From contig NW_027018155.1 of NCBI RefSeq assembly GCF_032854445.1, positions 1 to 64,000 of the forward strand: 64,000 bases of DNA. The letters run 5' to 3'. Shown one piece after another: positions 29,601 through 39,015 of the stretch. The translations under genes and the position numbers were made by a program. The stretch's first letter is position 1. Every line of letters starts with the position of its first letter. Source of the DNA: Liolophura sinensis (lineage: Eukaryota > Mollusca > Polyplacophora > Chitonida > Chitonidae). Below the pieces are notes generated by a model. The model was not told the DNA's origin, searched no databases, and worked only from the letters and a program-made list of their open reading frames with translations.

Positions 29601-29670
29601 CGCGGATTGCACCATTCGATTTCTCGTCACAAAATACGTCGGATTAGTCTCTTATTAGTAGCACTGGAAC

Positions 29671-29707
29671 AGTTTTTCCACTTTTGCATTTTTGCCTGGT
29701 CTTTTTG
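29671..29707. other. T-tract cluster at the monomer junction used as phase marker
   Basis: Four runs of T lie close together at 29673-29677, 29682-29685, 29689-29693 and 29702-29706 in the reference monomer, and the same pattern recurs in essentially every copy. Run length varies by one or two bases between copies, so this is also an indel-prone spot. Closely spaced T/A tracts can bend or stiffen DNA. The spacing here (about 8, 8 and 13 bp between centres) is only loosely helical, so curvature is a possibility, not a conclusion. Confidence 0.6.
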
Positions 29708-29727
29708 TTAATTGAAATCGGCTACAC

Positions 29728-29740
29728 TGTACTCTGTACA
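29728..29740. other. Short dyad TGTAC-TCT-GTACA
   Basis: A perfect 5-bp inverted repeat with a 3-bp centre. It is intact in copies reading GTACTCTGTACA and broken in left-domain copies that read GCACTCTGTACA. Small dyads like this can arise by chance. It is listed because it is shared by most monomers and its loss is a subtype marker. Confidence 0.5.
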
Positions 29741-29819
29741 ATCGCGACTGGTCATTACTATATTCAACTTTTGACTATAAGTTATGTGCCCTTCGGTAGC
29801 CCAGAAGACCTGAAATCTT

Positions 29820-29832
29820 TGGGCCAAGCCCA
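29820..29832. other. TGGGC/GCCCA dyad; C/T switch that opens or closes a plus-strand frame
   Basis: The arms TGGGC and GCCCA flank CAA in this copy. Many other copies have TAA, which extends the arms to 6 bp (TGGGCT-A-AGCCCA). The same C/T difference makes an in-frame TAA stop in the plus-strand open frame, so about half of the monomers lose that frame at this point. TGGGCY words are known plant promoter elements, but there is no other evidence for promoter function here. Confidence 0.55.
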
Positions 29833-29891
29833 TTTAACTCACCCAGCAATTGCCTTACTTCTAAGTGCAAGACAATCTCAATGTCTTTATC

Positions 29892-29923
29892 TACGTGTAG
29901 AAAAACCACACCATTTGTACGTG
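29892..29923. other. Internal direct repeat of TACGTG, 26 bp apart
   Basis: TACGTG followed by TAGAAAAAC and TACGTG followed by AAAAAC lie 26 bp apart (29892-29897 and 29918-29923). In many copies the second word is changed to TACATAA or TACATTA, another subtype marker. The similarity may be a decayed small internal duplication or chance. Confidence 0.4.
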
Positions 29924-29966
29924 AAAAACACAAGGTACTTGATACAGTCTGCTGTAAAAAGTACAA

Positions 29967-29988
29967 CTGAACACTGACCCACTTCAGT
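29967..29988. other. Type-diagnostic block (A/B/C)
   Basis: Three alternative short words occupy this position across the array: CTTCAG (A), CATGAA (B) and CATTTT or CATTTA (C). They are accompanied by CTGAACAC, CTGACCAC or CTAAACAC a few bases earlier. Several adjacent bases change together and no graded intermediates were seen apart from one recombinant at 15691-15710. The block was used to type all 117 monomers. Confidence 0.85.
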
Positions 29989-30036
29989 AAGGTGCCAAAA
30001 GATGCGGAATTGAGCCAGGCATCGGCAGCTGTTGAA

Positions 30037-30049
30037 AAATTGCAAATTT
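30037..30049. other. AAATT-GCA-AATTT dyad
   Basis: A perfect 5-bp inverted repeat around GCA. Type C and some type A copies read AAATT-GCA-AATAT preceded by GTTAAA, which breaks it. Function unknown. Confidence 0.5.
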
Positions 30050-30083
30050 CCCTGGTTTCCATGGAGTAAGAGCCGTTGCTGGG

Positions 30084-30091
30084 CACGTGAT
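30084..30091. promoter_or_regulatory. Conserved CACGTG palindrome (minus strand ATCACGTG)
   Basis: CACGTG is present at this place in nearly every full-length monomer. Exceptions seen are CACGTA at 5371 and 10314 and CATGTG at 28986, and the six shortened monomers lack it entirely. The flank alternates between TGGG and TACG before CACGTG. CACGTG is the core of E-box/G-box sites bound by bHLH and bZIP proteins. ATCACGTG also fits the yeast CDEI consensus RTCACRTG bound by Cbf1. Binding here is inference from the motif alone. Confidence 0.5.
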
Positions 30092-30100
30092 TATGACATA

Positions 30101-30116
30101 AATGATCATTCAATTG
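30101..30116. promoter_or_regulatory. Abutting palindromes AATGATCATT and CAATTG
   Basis: A perfect 10-bp palindrome is followed directly by a perfect 6-bp palindrome, 11 bp downstream of CACGTG. A subset of monomers replaces CAATTG with GATCTG, and some type C copies read AATTATCATT. TGACA upstream and TGTCA downstream extend the dyad imperfectly. This is the densest palindrome cluster in the monomer and a candidate protein-binding or cruciform-prone site. No function is shown. Confidence 0.5.
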
Positions 30117-32428
30117 TCGCTACAGCCAAAAGTATTGGTCGGAGAGCAACGCGGTTTGCACCATTCGATTTCTCGTCACAAAATACGTCGGATTAGCCTC
30201 TTACCAGCAGCACTGGAACAGTTTTTCCACTTTTGCATTTTTACCTGGTCTTTTTGTTAATTGAAATCGGCTACACTGTACTCTGTACAATCGCGACTGG
30301 TCATTACTATATTCAACTTTTGACTATAAGTTATGTGCCCTTCGGTAGCCCAGAAGACCTGAAATCTTTGGGCTAAGCCCATTTAACTCACCCAGCAATT
30401 GCCTTACTTCTAAGTCCAAGACAATCTCAATGTCTTTATCTACGTGTAGAAAAACCAGACCATTTGTACGTGAAAAACACAAGGTACTTGATACAGTCTG
30501 CTGTAAAAAGTACAACTGAACACTAACCCACTTCAGTAAGGTGCCAAAAGATGCGGAATTGAGCCAGGCATCGGCAGCTGTTGAAAAATTGCAAATTTCC
30601 CTGGTTTCCATGGAGTAAGAGCCGTTGCTGGGCACGTGATTATGACATAAATGATCATTCAATTGTCACTACAGCCAAAAGTATTGGTCGGAGAGCAACG
30701 CGGTTTGCACCATTCGATTTCTCGTCACAAAATACGTCGGAATAGCCTCTTACCAGCAGTACTGGAACAGTTTTTCCACTTTTGCATTTTTGCCTGGTCT
30801 TTTTGTTAATTGAAATCGGCTACACTGTACTCTGTACAATCGCGACTGGTCATTACTATATTCAACTTTTGACTATAAGTTATGTGCCCTTCGGTAGCCC
30901 AGAAGACCTGAAATCTTTGGGCCAAGCCCATTTAACTCACCCAGCAATTGCCTTACTTTTAAGTGCAAGACAATCTCAATGTCTTTATCTACGTGTAGAA
31001 AAACCACACCATTTGTACGTGAAAAACACAAGGTACTTGATACAGTCTGCTGTAAAAAGTACAACTGACCATAGACCCACATGAATAAGGTGCCAAAAGA
31101 AGCGGAATTGAGCCAGGCATCGGCAGCTGTTGAAAAATTGCAAATTTCCCTGGTTTCCATGGAGTAAGAGCCGTTGCTGGGCACGTGATTATGACATAAA
31201 TGATCATTAAATTGTCACTACAGCCAAAAGTATTGGTCGGAGAGCAACGCGGTTTGCACCATTCGATTTGTCGTCACAAAATACGTCGGATTAGCCTCTT
31301 ACCAGCAGCACTGGAACAGTTTTTCCACTTTTGCTATTTTGCCTGGTCTTTTTGTTAATTGAAACCGGCTACACTGCACTCTGTACAATCGCGTCTGGTT
31401 ATTAATATATTCAACTTTTGACTATAAGTTATGTGCCCTTCGGTAGCCCAGAAGACGTCAAATCTTTGGGCCAAGCCCATTTAACTCACCCAGCAATTGC
31501 CTTACTTCTAAGTGCAAGACAATCTCAATGTCTTTATCTACGTGTAGAAAAATAAGACCATTTGTACGTGAAAACCACAAGGTACTTGATACAGTCTGCT
31601 GTAAAAGTACAACTGAACACTGACCCACTTCAGTAAGGTGCCAAAAGATGCGGAATTGAGCCAGGCATCGGCAGCTGTTGAAAAATTGCAAATATCCCTG
31701 GTTTCCATGGAGTAAAAGCCGTTGCTACGCACGTGATTATGACATAAATGATCATTCAATTGTCGCTACAGCCAAAAGTATTGGTCGGAGAGCAACGCGG
31801 TTTGCACCATTCGATTTCTCGTCACAAAATACGTCGGATTAGGCTCTTACTAGTAGCACTGGAACAGTTTTTCCACTTTTGCATTTTTGCCTGGTCTTTT
31901 TGTTAATTGAAATCGGCTACACTGTACTCTGTACAATCGCGACTGGTCATTACTATATTCAACTTTTGACTATAAGTTATGTGCCCTTCAGTAGCCCAGA
32001 AGAGCTGAAATCTTTGGGCCAAGCCCATTTAACTCACCCAGCAATTGTCTTACTTCTAAGTCCAAGACAATCTCAATGTCTTTATCTACGTGTAGAAAAA
32101 CCACACCATTTGTACATAAAAAAACACAAGGTACTTGATACAGTCTGCTGTAAAAAGTACAACTGACCACAGACCCACATGAATAAGGTGCCAAAAGATG
32201 CGGAATTGAGCCAGGCATCGGCAGCTGTTGAAAAATTGCAAATTTCCCTGGTTTCCATGGAGTAAGAGCCGTTGCTACGCACGTGATTATGACATAAATG
32301 ATCATTCAATTGTCACTATAGCCAAAAGTATTGGTCGGAGAGCAACGCGGATTGCACCATTCGATTTCTCGTCACAAAATACGTCGGATTAGTCTCTTAT
32401 TAGTAGCACTGGAACAGTTTTTCCACTT

Positions 32429-34624
32429 TTGCATTTTTGCCTGGTCTTTTTGTTAATTGAAATCGGCTACACTGTACTCTGTACAATCGCGACTGGTCAT
32501 TACTATATTCAACTTTTGACTATAAGTTATGTGCCCTTCGGTAGCCCAGAAGACCTGAAATCTTTGGGCTAAGCCCATTTAACTCACCCAGCAATTGCCT
32601 TACTTCTAAGTGCAAGACAATCTCAATGTCTTTATCTACGTGTAGAAAAACCAGACCATTTGTACGTGAAAAACACAAGGTACTTGATACAGTCTGCTGT
32701 AAAAAGAACAACTGACCACAGACCCACATGAATAAGGTGCCAAAAGATGCGGAATTGAGCCAGGCATCGGCAGCTGTTGAAAAATTGCAAATTTCCCTGG
32801 TTTCCATGGAGTAAGAGCCGTTGCTGGGCACGTGATTATGACATAAATGATCATTCAATTGTCACTACAGCCAAAAGTATTGGTCGGAGAGCAACGCGGT
32901 TTGCACCATTCGATTTGTCGTCACAAAATACGTCGGATTAGCCTCTTACCAGCAGCACTGGAACAGTTTTTCCACTTTTGCATTTTTGCCTGGTCTTTTT
33001 GTTAATTGAAATCGGCTACACTGCACTCTGTACAATCGCGACTGGTCATTACTATATTCAACTTTTGACTATAAGTTATGTGCCCTTCGGTAGCCCAGAA
33101 GACGTCAAATCTTTGGGCTAAGCCCATTTAACTCACCCAGCAATTGCCTTACTTCTAAGTGCAAGACAATCTCAATGTCTTTATCTACGTGTAGAAAAAC
33201 CACACCATTTGTACGTGAAAAACACAAGGTACTTGATACAGTCTGCTGTAAAAAGAACAACTGACCACAGACCCACATGAATAAGGTGCCAAAAGATGCG
33301 GAATTGAGCCAGGCATCGGCAGCTGTTGAAAAATTGCAAATTTCCCTGGTTTCCATGGAGTAAGAGCCGTTGCTACGCACGTGATTATGACATAAATGAT
33401 CATTCAATTGTCACTACAGCCAAAAGTATTGGTCGGAGAGCAACGCGGATTGCACCATTCGATTTCTCGTCACAAAATACGTCGGATTAGTCTCTTATTA
33501 GTAGCACTGGAACAGTTTTTCCACTTTTGCATTTTTGCCTGGTCTTTTTGTTAATTGAAATCGGCTACACTGTACTCTGTACAATCGCGACTGGTCATTA
33601 CTATATTCAACTTTTGACTATAAGTTATGTGCCCTTCGGTAGCCCAGAAGACCTGAAATCTTTGGGCTAAGCCCATTTAACTCACCCAGCAATTGCCTTA
33701 CTTCTAAGTGCAAGACAATCTCAATGTCTTTATCTACGTGTAGAAAAACCAGACCATTTGTACGTGAAAAACACAAGGTACTTGATACAGTCTGCTGTAA
33801 AAAGAACAACTGACCACAGACCCACATGAATAAGGTGCCAAAAGATGCGGAATTGAGCCAGGCATCGGCAGCTGTTGAAAAATTGCAAATTTCCCTGGTT
33901 TCCATGGAGTAAGAGCCGTTGCTGGGCACGTGATTATGACATAAATGATCATTCAATTGTCACTACAGCCAAAAGTATTGGTCGGAGAGCAACGCGGTTT
34001 GCACCATTCGATTTGTCGTCACAAAATACGTCGGATTAGCCTCTTACCAGCAGCACTGGAACAGTTTTTCCACTTTTGCATTTTTGCCTGGTCTTTTTGT
34101 TAATTGAAATCGGCTACACTGCACTCTGTACAATCGCGACTGGTCATTACTATATTCAACTTTTGACTATAAGTTATGTGCCCTTCGGTAGCCCAGAAGA
34201 CGTCAAATCTTTGGGCTAAGCCCATTTAACTCACCCAGCAATTGCCTTACTTCTAAGTGCAAGACAATCTCAATGTCTTTATCTACGTGTAGAAAAACCA
34301 CACCATTTGTATGTGAAAAACACAAGGTACTTGATACAGTCTGCTGTAAAAAGTACAACTGAACACTGACCAACTTCAGTAAGGTGGCAAAAGATGCGGA
34401 ATTGAGCCAGGCATCGGCAGCTGTTAAAAAATTGCAAATATCCCTGGTTTCCATGGAGTAAGAGCCGTTGCTACGCACGTGATTATGACATAAATGATCA
34501 TTCAATTGTCGCTACAGCCAAAAGTATTGGTCGGAGAGCAACGCGGATTGCACCATTCGATTTCTCGTCACAAAATACGTCGGATTAGTCTCTTACTAGT
34601 AGCACTGGAACAGTTTTTCCACTT
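32429..34624 (+). repeat. Monomers 60-63, dimer (~1,098 bp)
   Basis: Starts are 32429, 32978, 33527 and 34076. The units at 32429 and 33527 agree at every marker checked. Those at 32978 and 34076 agree in their first half (GCACTCTG, GACGTC), but the former then switches to a B block with AAAGAACAAC while the latter is type A with GGTGGC. This is the last stretch carrying the left-domain markers. Confidence 0.8.
33527..34075 (+). repeat. Reference type B monomer (549 bp)
   Basis: Type B reads CTGACCACAG then CATGAA where type A reads CTGAACACTG then CTTCAG. This copy also carries AAAGAACAAC instead of AAAGTACAAC, TGGGCACGTG and TTTGTCG, a left-domain combination. It appears identical by eye across its central part to the copy starting at 32429. 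Full-length B monomers occur only before about 34.1 kb. Confidence 0.88.
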
Positions 34625-37600
34625 TTGCATTTTTGCCTGGTCTTTTTGTTAATTGAAATCGGCTACACTGTACTCTGTACAATCGCGACTGGTCATTACT
34701 ATATTCAACTTTTGACTATAAGTTATGTGCCCTTCGGTAGCCCAGAAGACCTGAAATCTTTGGGCTAAGCCCATTTAACTCACCCAGCAATTGTCTTACT
34801 TCTGAGTCCAAGACAATCTCAATGTCTTTATCTACGTGTAGAAAAACCAGACCATTTGTACATAAAAAACACAAGGTACTTGATACAGTCTGCTGTAAAA
34901 AGTACAACTAAACACTGACCCACATTTTTAAGGTGCCAAAAGATGCAGAATTGGGCCAGGCATCGGCAGCTGTTAAAAAATTGCAAATATCCCTGGTTTC
35001 CATGGAGTAAGAGCCGTTGCTACGCACGTGATTATGACATAAATTATCATTCAATTGTCACTACAGCCAAAAGTATTGGTCGGAGAGCAACGCGGTTTGC
35101 ACCATTCGATTTTTCGTCACAAAATACGTCGGATTAGTCTCTTACCAGTAGCACTGGAACAGTTTTTCCACTTTTGCATTTTTGCTTCTTCTTTTTGTTA
35201 ATTGAAATCGGCTAAACTGTACTCTGTACAATCGCGACTGGTCATTACTATATTCAACTTTTGACTATAAGTTATGTGCCCTTCGGTAGCCCAGAAGACC
35301 TGAAATCTTTGGGCTAAGCCCATTTAACTCACCCAGCAATTGCCTTACTTCTAAGTGCAAGACAATCTCAATGTCTTTATCTACGTGTAGAAAAACCACA
35401 CCATTTGTACGTGAAAAACACAAGGTACTTGATACAGTCTGCTGTAAAAAGTACAACTGAACACTAACCCACTTCAGTAAGGTGCCAAAAGATGCGGAAT
35501 TGAGCCAGGCATCGGCAGCTGTTGAAAAATTGCAAATTTCCCTGGTTTCCATGGAGTAAGAGCCGTTGCTACGCACGTGATTATGATATAAATGATCATT
35601 CAATTGTCACTACAGCCAAAAGTATTGGTCGGAGAGCAACGCGGCTTGCACCATTCGATTTCTCGTCACAAAATACGTCGGATTAGGCTCTTACTAGTAG
35701 CACTGGAACAGTTTTTCCACTTTTGCATTTTTGCCTGGTCTTTTTGTTAATTGAAATCGGCTACACTGTACTCTGTACAATCGCGACTGGTCATTACTAT
35801 ATTCAACTTTTGACTATAAGTTATGTGCCCTTCGGTAGCCCAGAAGACCTGAAATCTTTGGGCTAAGCCCATTTAACTCACCCAGCAATTGCCTTACTTC
35901 TAAGTGCAAGACAATCTCAATGTCTTTATCTACGTGTAGAAAAACCACACCATTTGTACGTGAAAAACACAAGGTACTTGATACAGTCTGCTGTAAAAAG
36001 TACAACTGAACACTAACCCACTTCAGTAAGGTGCCAAAAGATGCGGAATTGAGCCAGGCATCGGCAGCTGTTGAAAAATCGCAAATTTCCCTGGTTTCCA
36101 TGGAGTAAGAGCCGTTGCTACGCACGTGATTATGACATAAATGATCATTCAATTGTCGCTACAGCCAAAAGTATTGGTCGGAGAGCAACGCGGCTTGCAC
36201 CATTCGATTTCTCGTCACAAAATACGTCGGATTAGGCTCTTACTAGTAGCACTGGAACAGTTTTTCCACTTTTGCATTTTTGCCTGGTCTTTTTGTTAAT
36301 TGAAATCGGCTAAACTGTACTCTGTACAATCGCGACTGGTCATTACTATATTCAACTTTTGACTATAAGTTATGTGCCCTTCGGTAGCCCAGAAGACCTG
36401 AAATCTTTGGGCAAAGCCCATTTAACTCACGAAGCAATTGTCTTACTTCTGAGTCCAAGACAATCTCAATGTCTTTATCTACGTGTAGAAAAACCAGACC
36501 ATTTGTACATAAAAAACACAAGGTACTTGATACAGTCTGCTGTAAAAAGTACAACTAAACACTGACCCACATTTGTAAGGTGCCAAAAGATGCAGAATTG
36601 AGCCAGGCATCGGCAGCTGTTAAAAAATTGCAAATATCCCTGGTTTCCATGGAGTAAGAGCCGTTGCTACGCACGTGATTTTGACATAAATGATCATTCA
36701 ATTGTCGCTACAGCCAAAAGTATTGGTCGGAGAGCAACGCGGCTTGCACCATTCGATTTCTCGTCACAAAATACGTCGGATTAGGCTCTTACTAGTAGCA
36801 CTGGAACAGTTTTTCCACTTTTGCATTTTTGCCTGGTCTTTTTGTTAATTGAAATCGGCTACACTGTACTCTGTACAATCGCGACTGGTCATTACTTTAT
36901 TTAACTTTTGACTATAAGTTATGTGCCCTTCGGTAGCTCAGAAGACGTCAATTCTTTGGGCCAAGCCCATTTAACTCACCCAGCAATTGCCTTACTTCTA
37001 AGTGCAAGACAATCTCAATGTCTTTATCTACGTGTAGAAAAACCACACCATTTGTACGTGAAAAACACAAGGTACTTGATACAGTCTGCTGTAAAAAGTA
37101 CAACTGAACACTAACCCACTTCAGTAAGGTGCCAAAAGATGCGGAATTGAGCCAGGCATCGGCAGCTGTTGAAAAATTGCAAATTTCCCTGGTTTCCATG
37201 GAGTAAGAGCCGTTGCTACGCACGTGATTATGACATAAATGATCATTCAATTGTCACTACAGCCAAAAGTATTGGTCGGAGAGCAACGCGGATTGCACCA
37301 TTCGATTTCTCGTCACAAAATACGTCGGATTAGGCTCTTACTAGTAGCACTGGAACAGTTTTTCCACTTTTGCATTTTTGCCTGGTCTTTTTGTTAATTG
37401 AAATCGGCTACACTGTACTCTGTACAATCGCGACTGGTCATTACTATATTCAACTTTTGACTATAAGTTATGTGCCCTTCGGTAGCCCAGAAGACCTGAA
37501 ATCTTTGGGCTAAGCCCATTTAACTCACCCAGCAATTGCCTTACTTCTAAGTGCAAGACAATCTCAATGTCTTTATCTACGTGTAGAAAAACCACACCAT

Positions 37601-39015
37601 TTGTACGTGAAAAACACAAGGTACTTGATACAGTCTGCTGTAAAAAGTACAACTGAACACTAACCCACTTCAGTAAGGTGCCAAAAGATGCGGAATTGAG
37701 CCAGGCATCGGCAGCTGTTGAAAAATTGCAAATTTCCCTGGTTTCCATGGAGTAAGAGCCGTTGCTACGCACGTGATTATGACATAAATGATCATTCAAT
37801 TGTCGCTACAGCCAAAAGTATTGGTCGGAGAGCAACGCGGCTTGCACCATTCGATTTCTCGTCACAAAATACGTCGGATTAGGCTCTTACTAGTAGCACT
37901 GGAACAGTTTTTCCACTTTTGCATTTTTGCCTGGTCTTTTTGTTAATTGAAATCGGCTACACTGTACTCTGTACAATCGCGACTGGTCATTACTATATTC
38001 AACTTTTGACTATAAGTTATGTGCCCTTCGGTAGCCCAGAAGACCTGAAATCTTTGGGCTAAGCCCATTTAACTCACCCAGCAATTGTCTTACTTCTGAG
38101 TCCAAGACAATCTCAATGTCTTTATCTACGTGTAGAAAAACCAGACCATTTATACATAAAAAACACAAGGTACTTGATACAGTCTGCTGTAAAAAGTACA
38201 ACTAAACACTGACCCACATTTGTAAGGTGCCAAAAGATGCAGAATTGAGCCAGGCATCGGCACCTGTTAAAAAATTGCAAATATCCCTGGTTTCCATGGA
38301 GTAAGAGCCGTTGCTACGCACGTGCCTTTGACATAAATGATCATTCAATTGTCGCTACAGCCAAAAGTATTGGTCGGAGAGCAACGCGGCTTGCACCATT
38401 CGATTTCTCGTCACAAAATACGTCGGATTAGGCTCTTACTAGTAGCACTGGAACAGTTTTTCCACTTTTGCATTTTTGCCTGGTCTTTTTGTTAATTGAA
38501 ATCGGCTACACTGTACTCTGTACAATCGCGACTGGTCATTACTTTATTCAACTTTTGACTATAAGTTATGTGCCCTTCGGTAGCTCAGAAGACGTCAATT
38601 CTTTGGGCCAAGCCCATTTAACTCACCCAGCAATTGCCTTACTTCTAAGTGCAAGACAATCTCAATGTCTTTATCTACGTGTAGAAAAACCACACCATTT
38701 GTACGTAAAAACACAAGGTACTTGATACAGTCTGCTGTAAAAAGTACAACTAAACACTGACCCACTTCAGTAAGGTGCCAAAAGATGCGGAATTGAGCCA
38801 GGCATCGGCAGCTGTTGAAAAATTGCAAATTTCCCTGGTTTCCATGGAGTAAGAGCCGTTGCTGGGCACGTGATTATGACATAAATGATCATTCAATTGT
38901 CACTACAGCCAAAAGTATTGGTCGGAGAGCAACGCGGTTTGCACCATTCGATTTCTCGTCACAAAATACGTCGGATTAGCCTCTTACCAGAAGCACTGGA
39001 ACAGTTTTTCCACTT
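34625..39015 (+). repeat. Monomers 64-71, trimeric HOR of 1,647 bp (C-A-A)
   Basis: Starts are 34625, 35174, 35723, 36272, 36821, 37370, 37919 and 38468. C monomers with CTTCTGAGTCC recur at 34625, 36272 and 37919, exactly 1,647 bp apart. The A monomer with AGCTCAG and GTCAATTC recurs at 36821 and 38468, also 1,647 bp apart. The GCGGCTTGC variant is common through this block. Type C appears for the first time here. Confidence 0.87.

Larger units (their letters stand above)
30076..30137. other. Reference position of the segment lost in short monomers
   Basis: In the six shortened monomers these 62 bases are replaced by CGCTG, a net loss of 57 bp. The segment contains CACGTG, AATGATCATT and CAATTG. 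TGG is present at both breakpoints (GCTGG upstream, ATTGG downstream), consistent with a microhomology deletion plus a small local change of TT to C. Confidence 0.85.
29684..30232 (+). repeat. Reference type A monomer (549 bp)
   Basis: This is a clean full-length copy used here as the coordinate reference for motifs. In order it holds a T-tract-rich segment, the TGTAC-TCT-GTACA dyad, a TGGGC/GCCCA dyad, two TACGTG words 26 bp apart, the type-diagnostic block with CTTCAG, an AAATT-GCA-AATTT dyad, CACGTG, AATGATCATT joined to CAATTG, and a CpG-containing segment ending in the next T-tract cluster. Type A is the commonest type in both halves of the array. I counted 18 CpG dinucleotides in this copy by eye. 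Confidence 0.9.
23644..32428 (+). repeat. Monomers 44-59, irregular 4/5/6-monomer recurrence
   Basis: Starts are 23644, 24193, 24742, 25291, 25839, 26389, 26938, 27487, 28036, 28585, 29135, 29684, 30233, 30782, 31331 and 31879. A distinctive B monomer with CTTCAGTAGCC and GAGCTG recurs at 23644, 25839, 28585 and 31879, that is after 4, 5 and 6 monomers. It is preceded each time by a monomer ending with GGAGTAAAAGCC. The blocks look like variants of one HOR that gained or lost monomers. Confidence 0.8.

Noticed and set aside
29820-29832. TGGGCY plant promoter element
   Set aside because: The word matches, but there is no gene downstream, and the same word is explained by a small dyad in the repeat.
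29684-29977. Recurrent plus-strand open frame of about 97 codons starting at TTG of TTGCATTTTT
   Set aside because: It needs a non-ATG start and is closed by TAA in the many monomers with GGCTAAGCC. It also overlaps the minus-strand frame. It looks like chance openness of a repeated sequence.
29775-30113. Recurrent minus-strand open frame of about 112 codons in many monomers
   Set aside because: It is the same satellite sequence read over and over. Type C copies, and some A copies, carry CTAAAC, which puts a TAG stop in it, and one-base indels shift it freely. A matching frame overlaps on the other strand. No recognisable domain, promoter or start context was seen.
30164-30174. RNA polymerase III B-box-like CATTCGATTTC, with an A-box-like TAGCCCAGAAG
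   Set aside because: Both are imperfect matches, and they lie hundreds of bases apart, or about 200 bp in reversed order round the repeat. This does not fit tRNA- or SINE-type internal promoters, and no tRNA fold was seen.
29684-30232. CENP-B box
   Set aside because: The canonical box needs a CGGG (or CCCG) core. The consensus monomer has neither in the right context; TTCGG and TTCGA occur without the required partner.
29684-30232. Transposon-derived unit
   Set aside because: No terminal inverted repeats, target-site duplications, transposase, integrase or reverse transcriptase motifs were seen in the monomer or at HOR boundaries.
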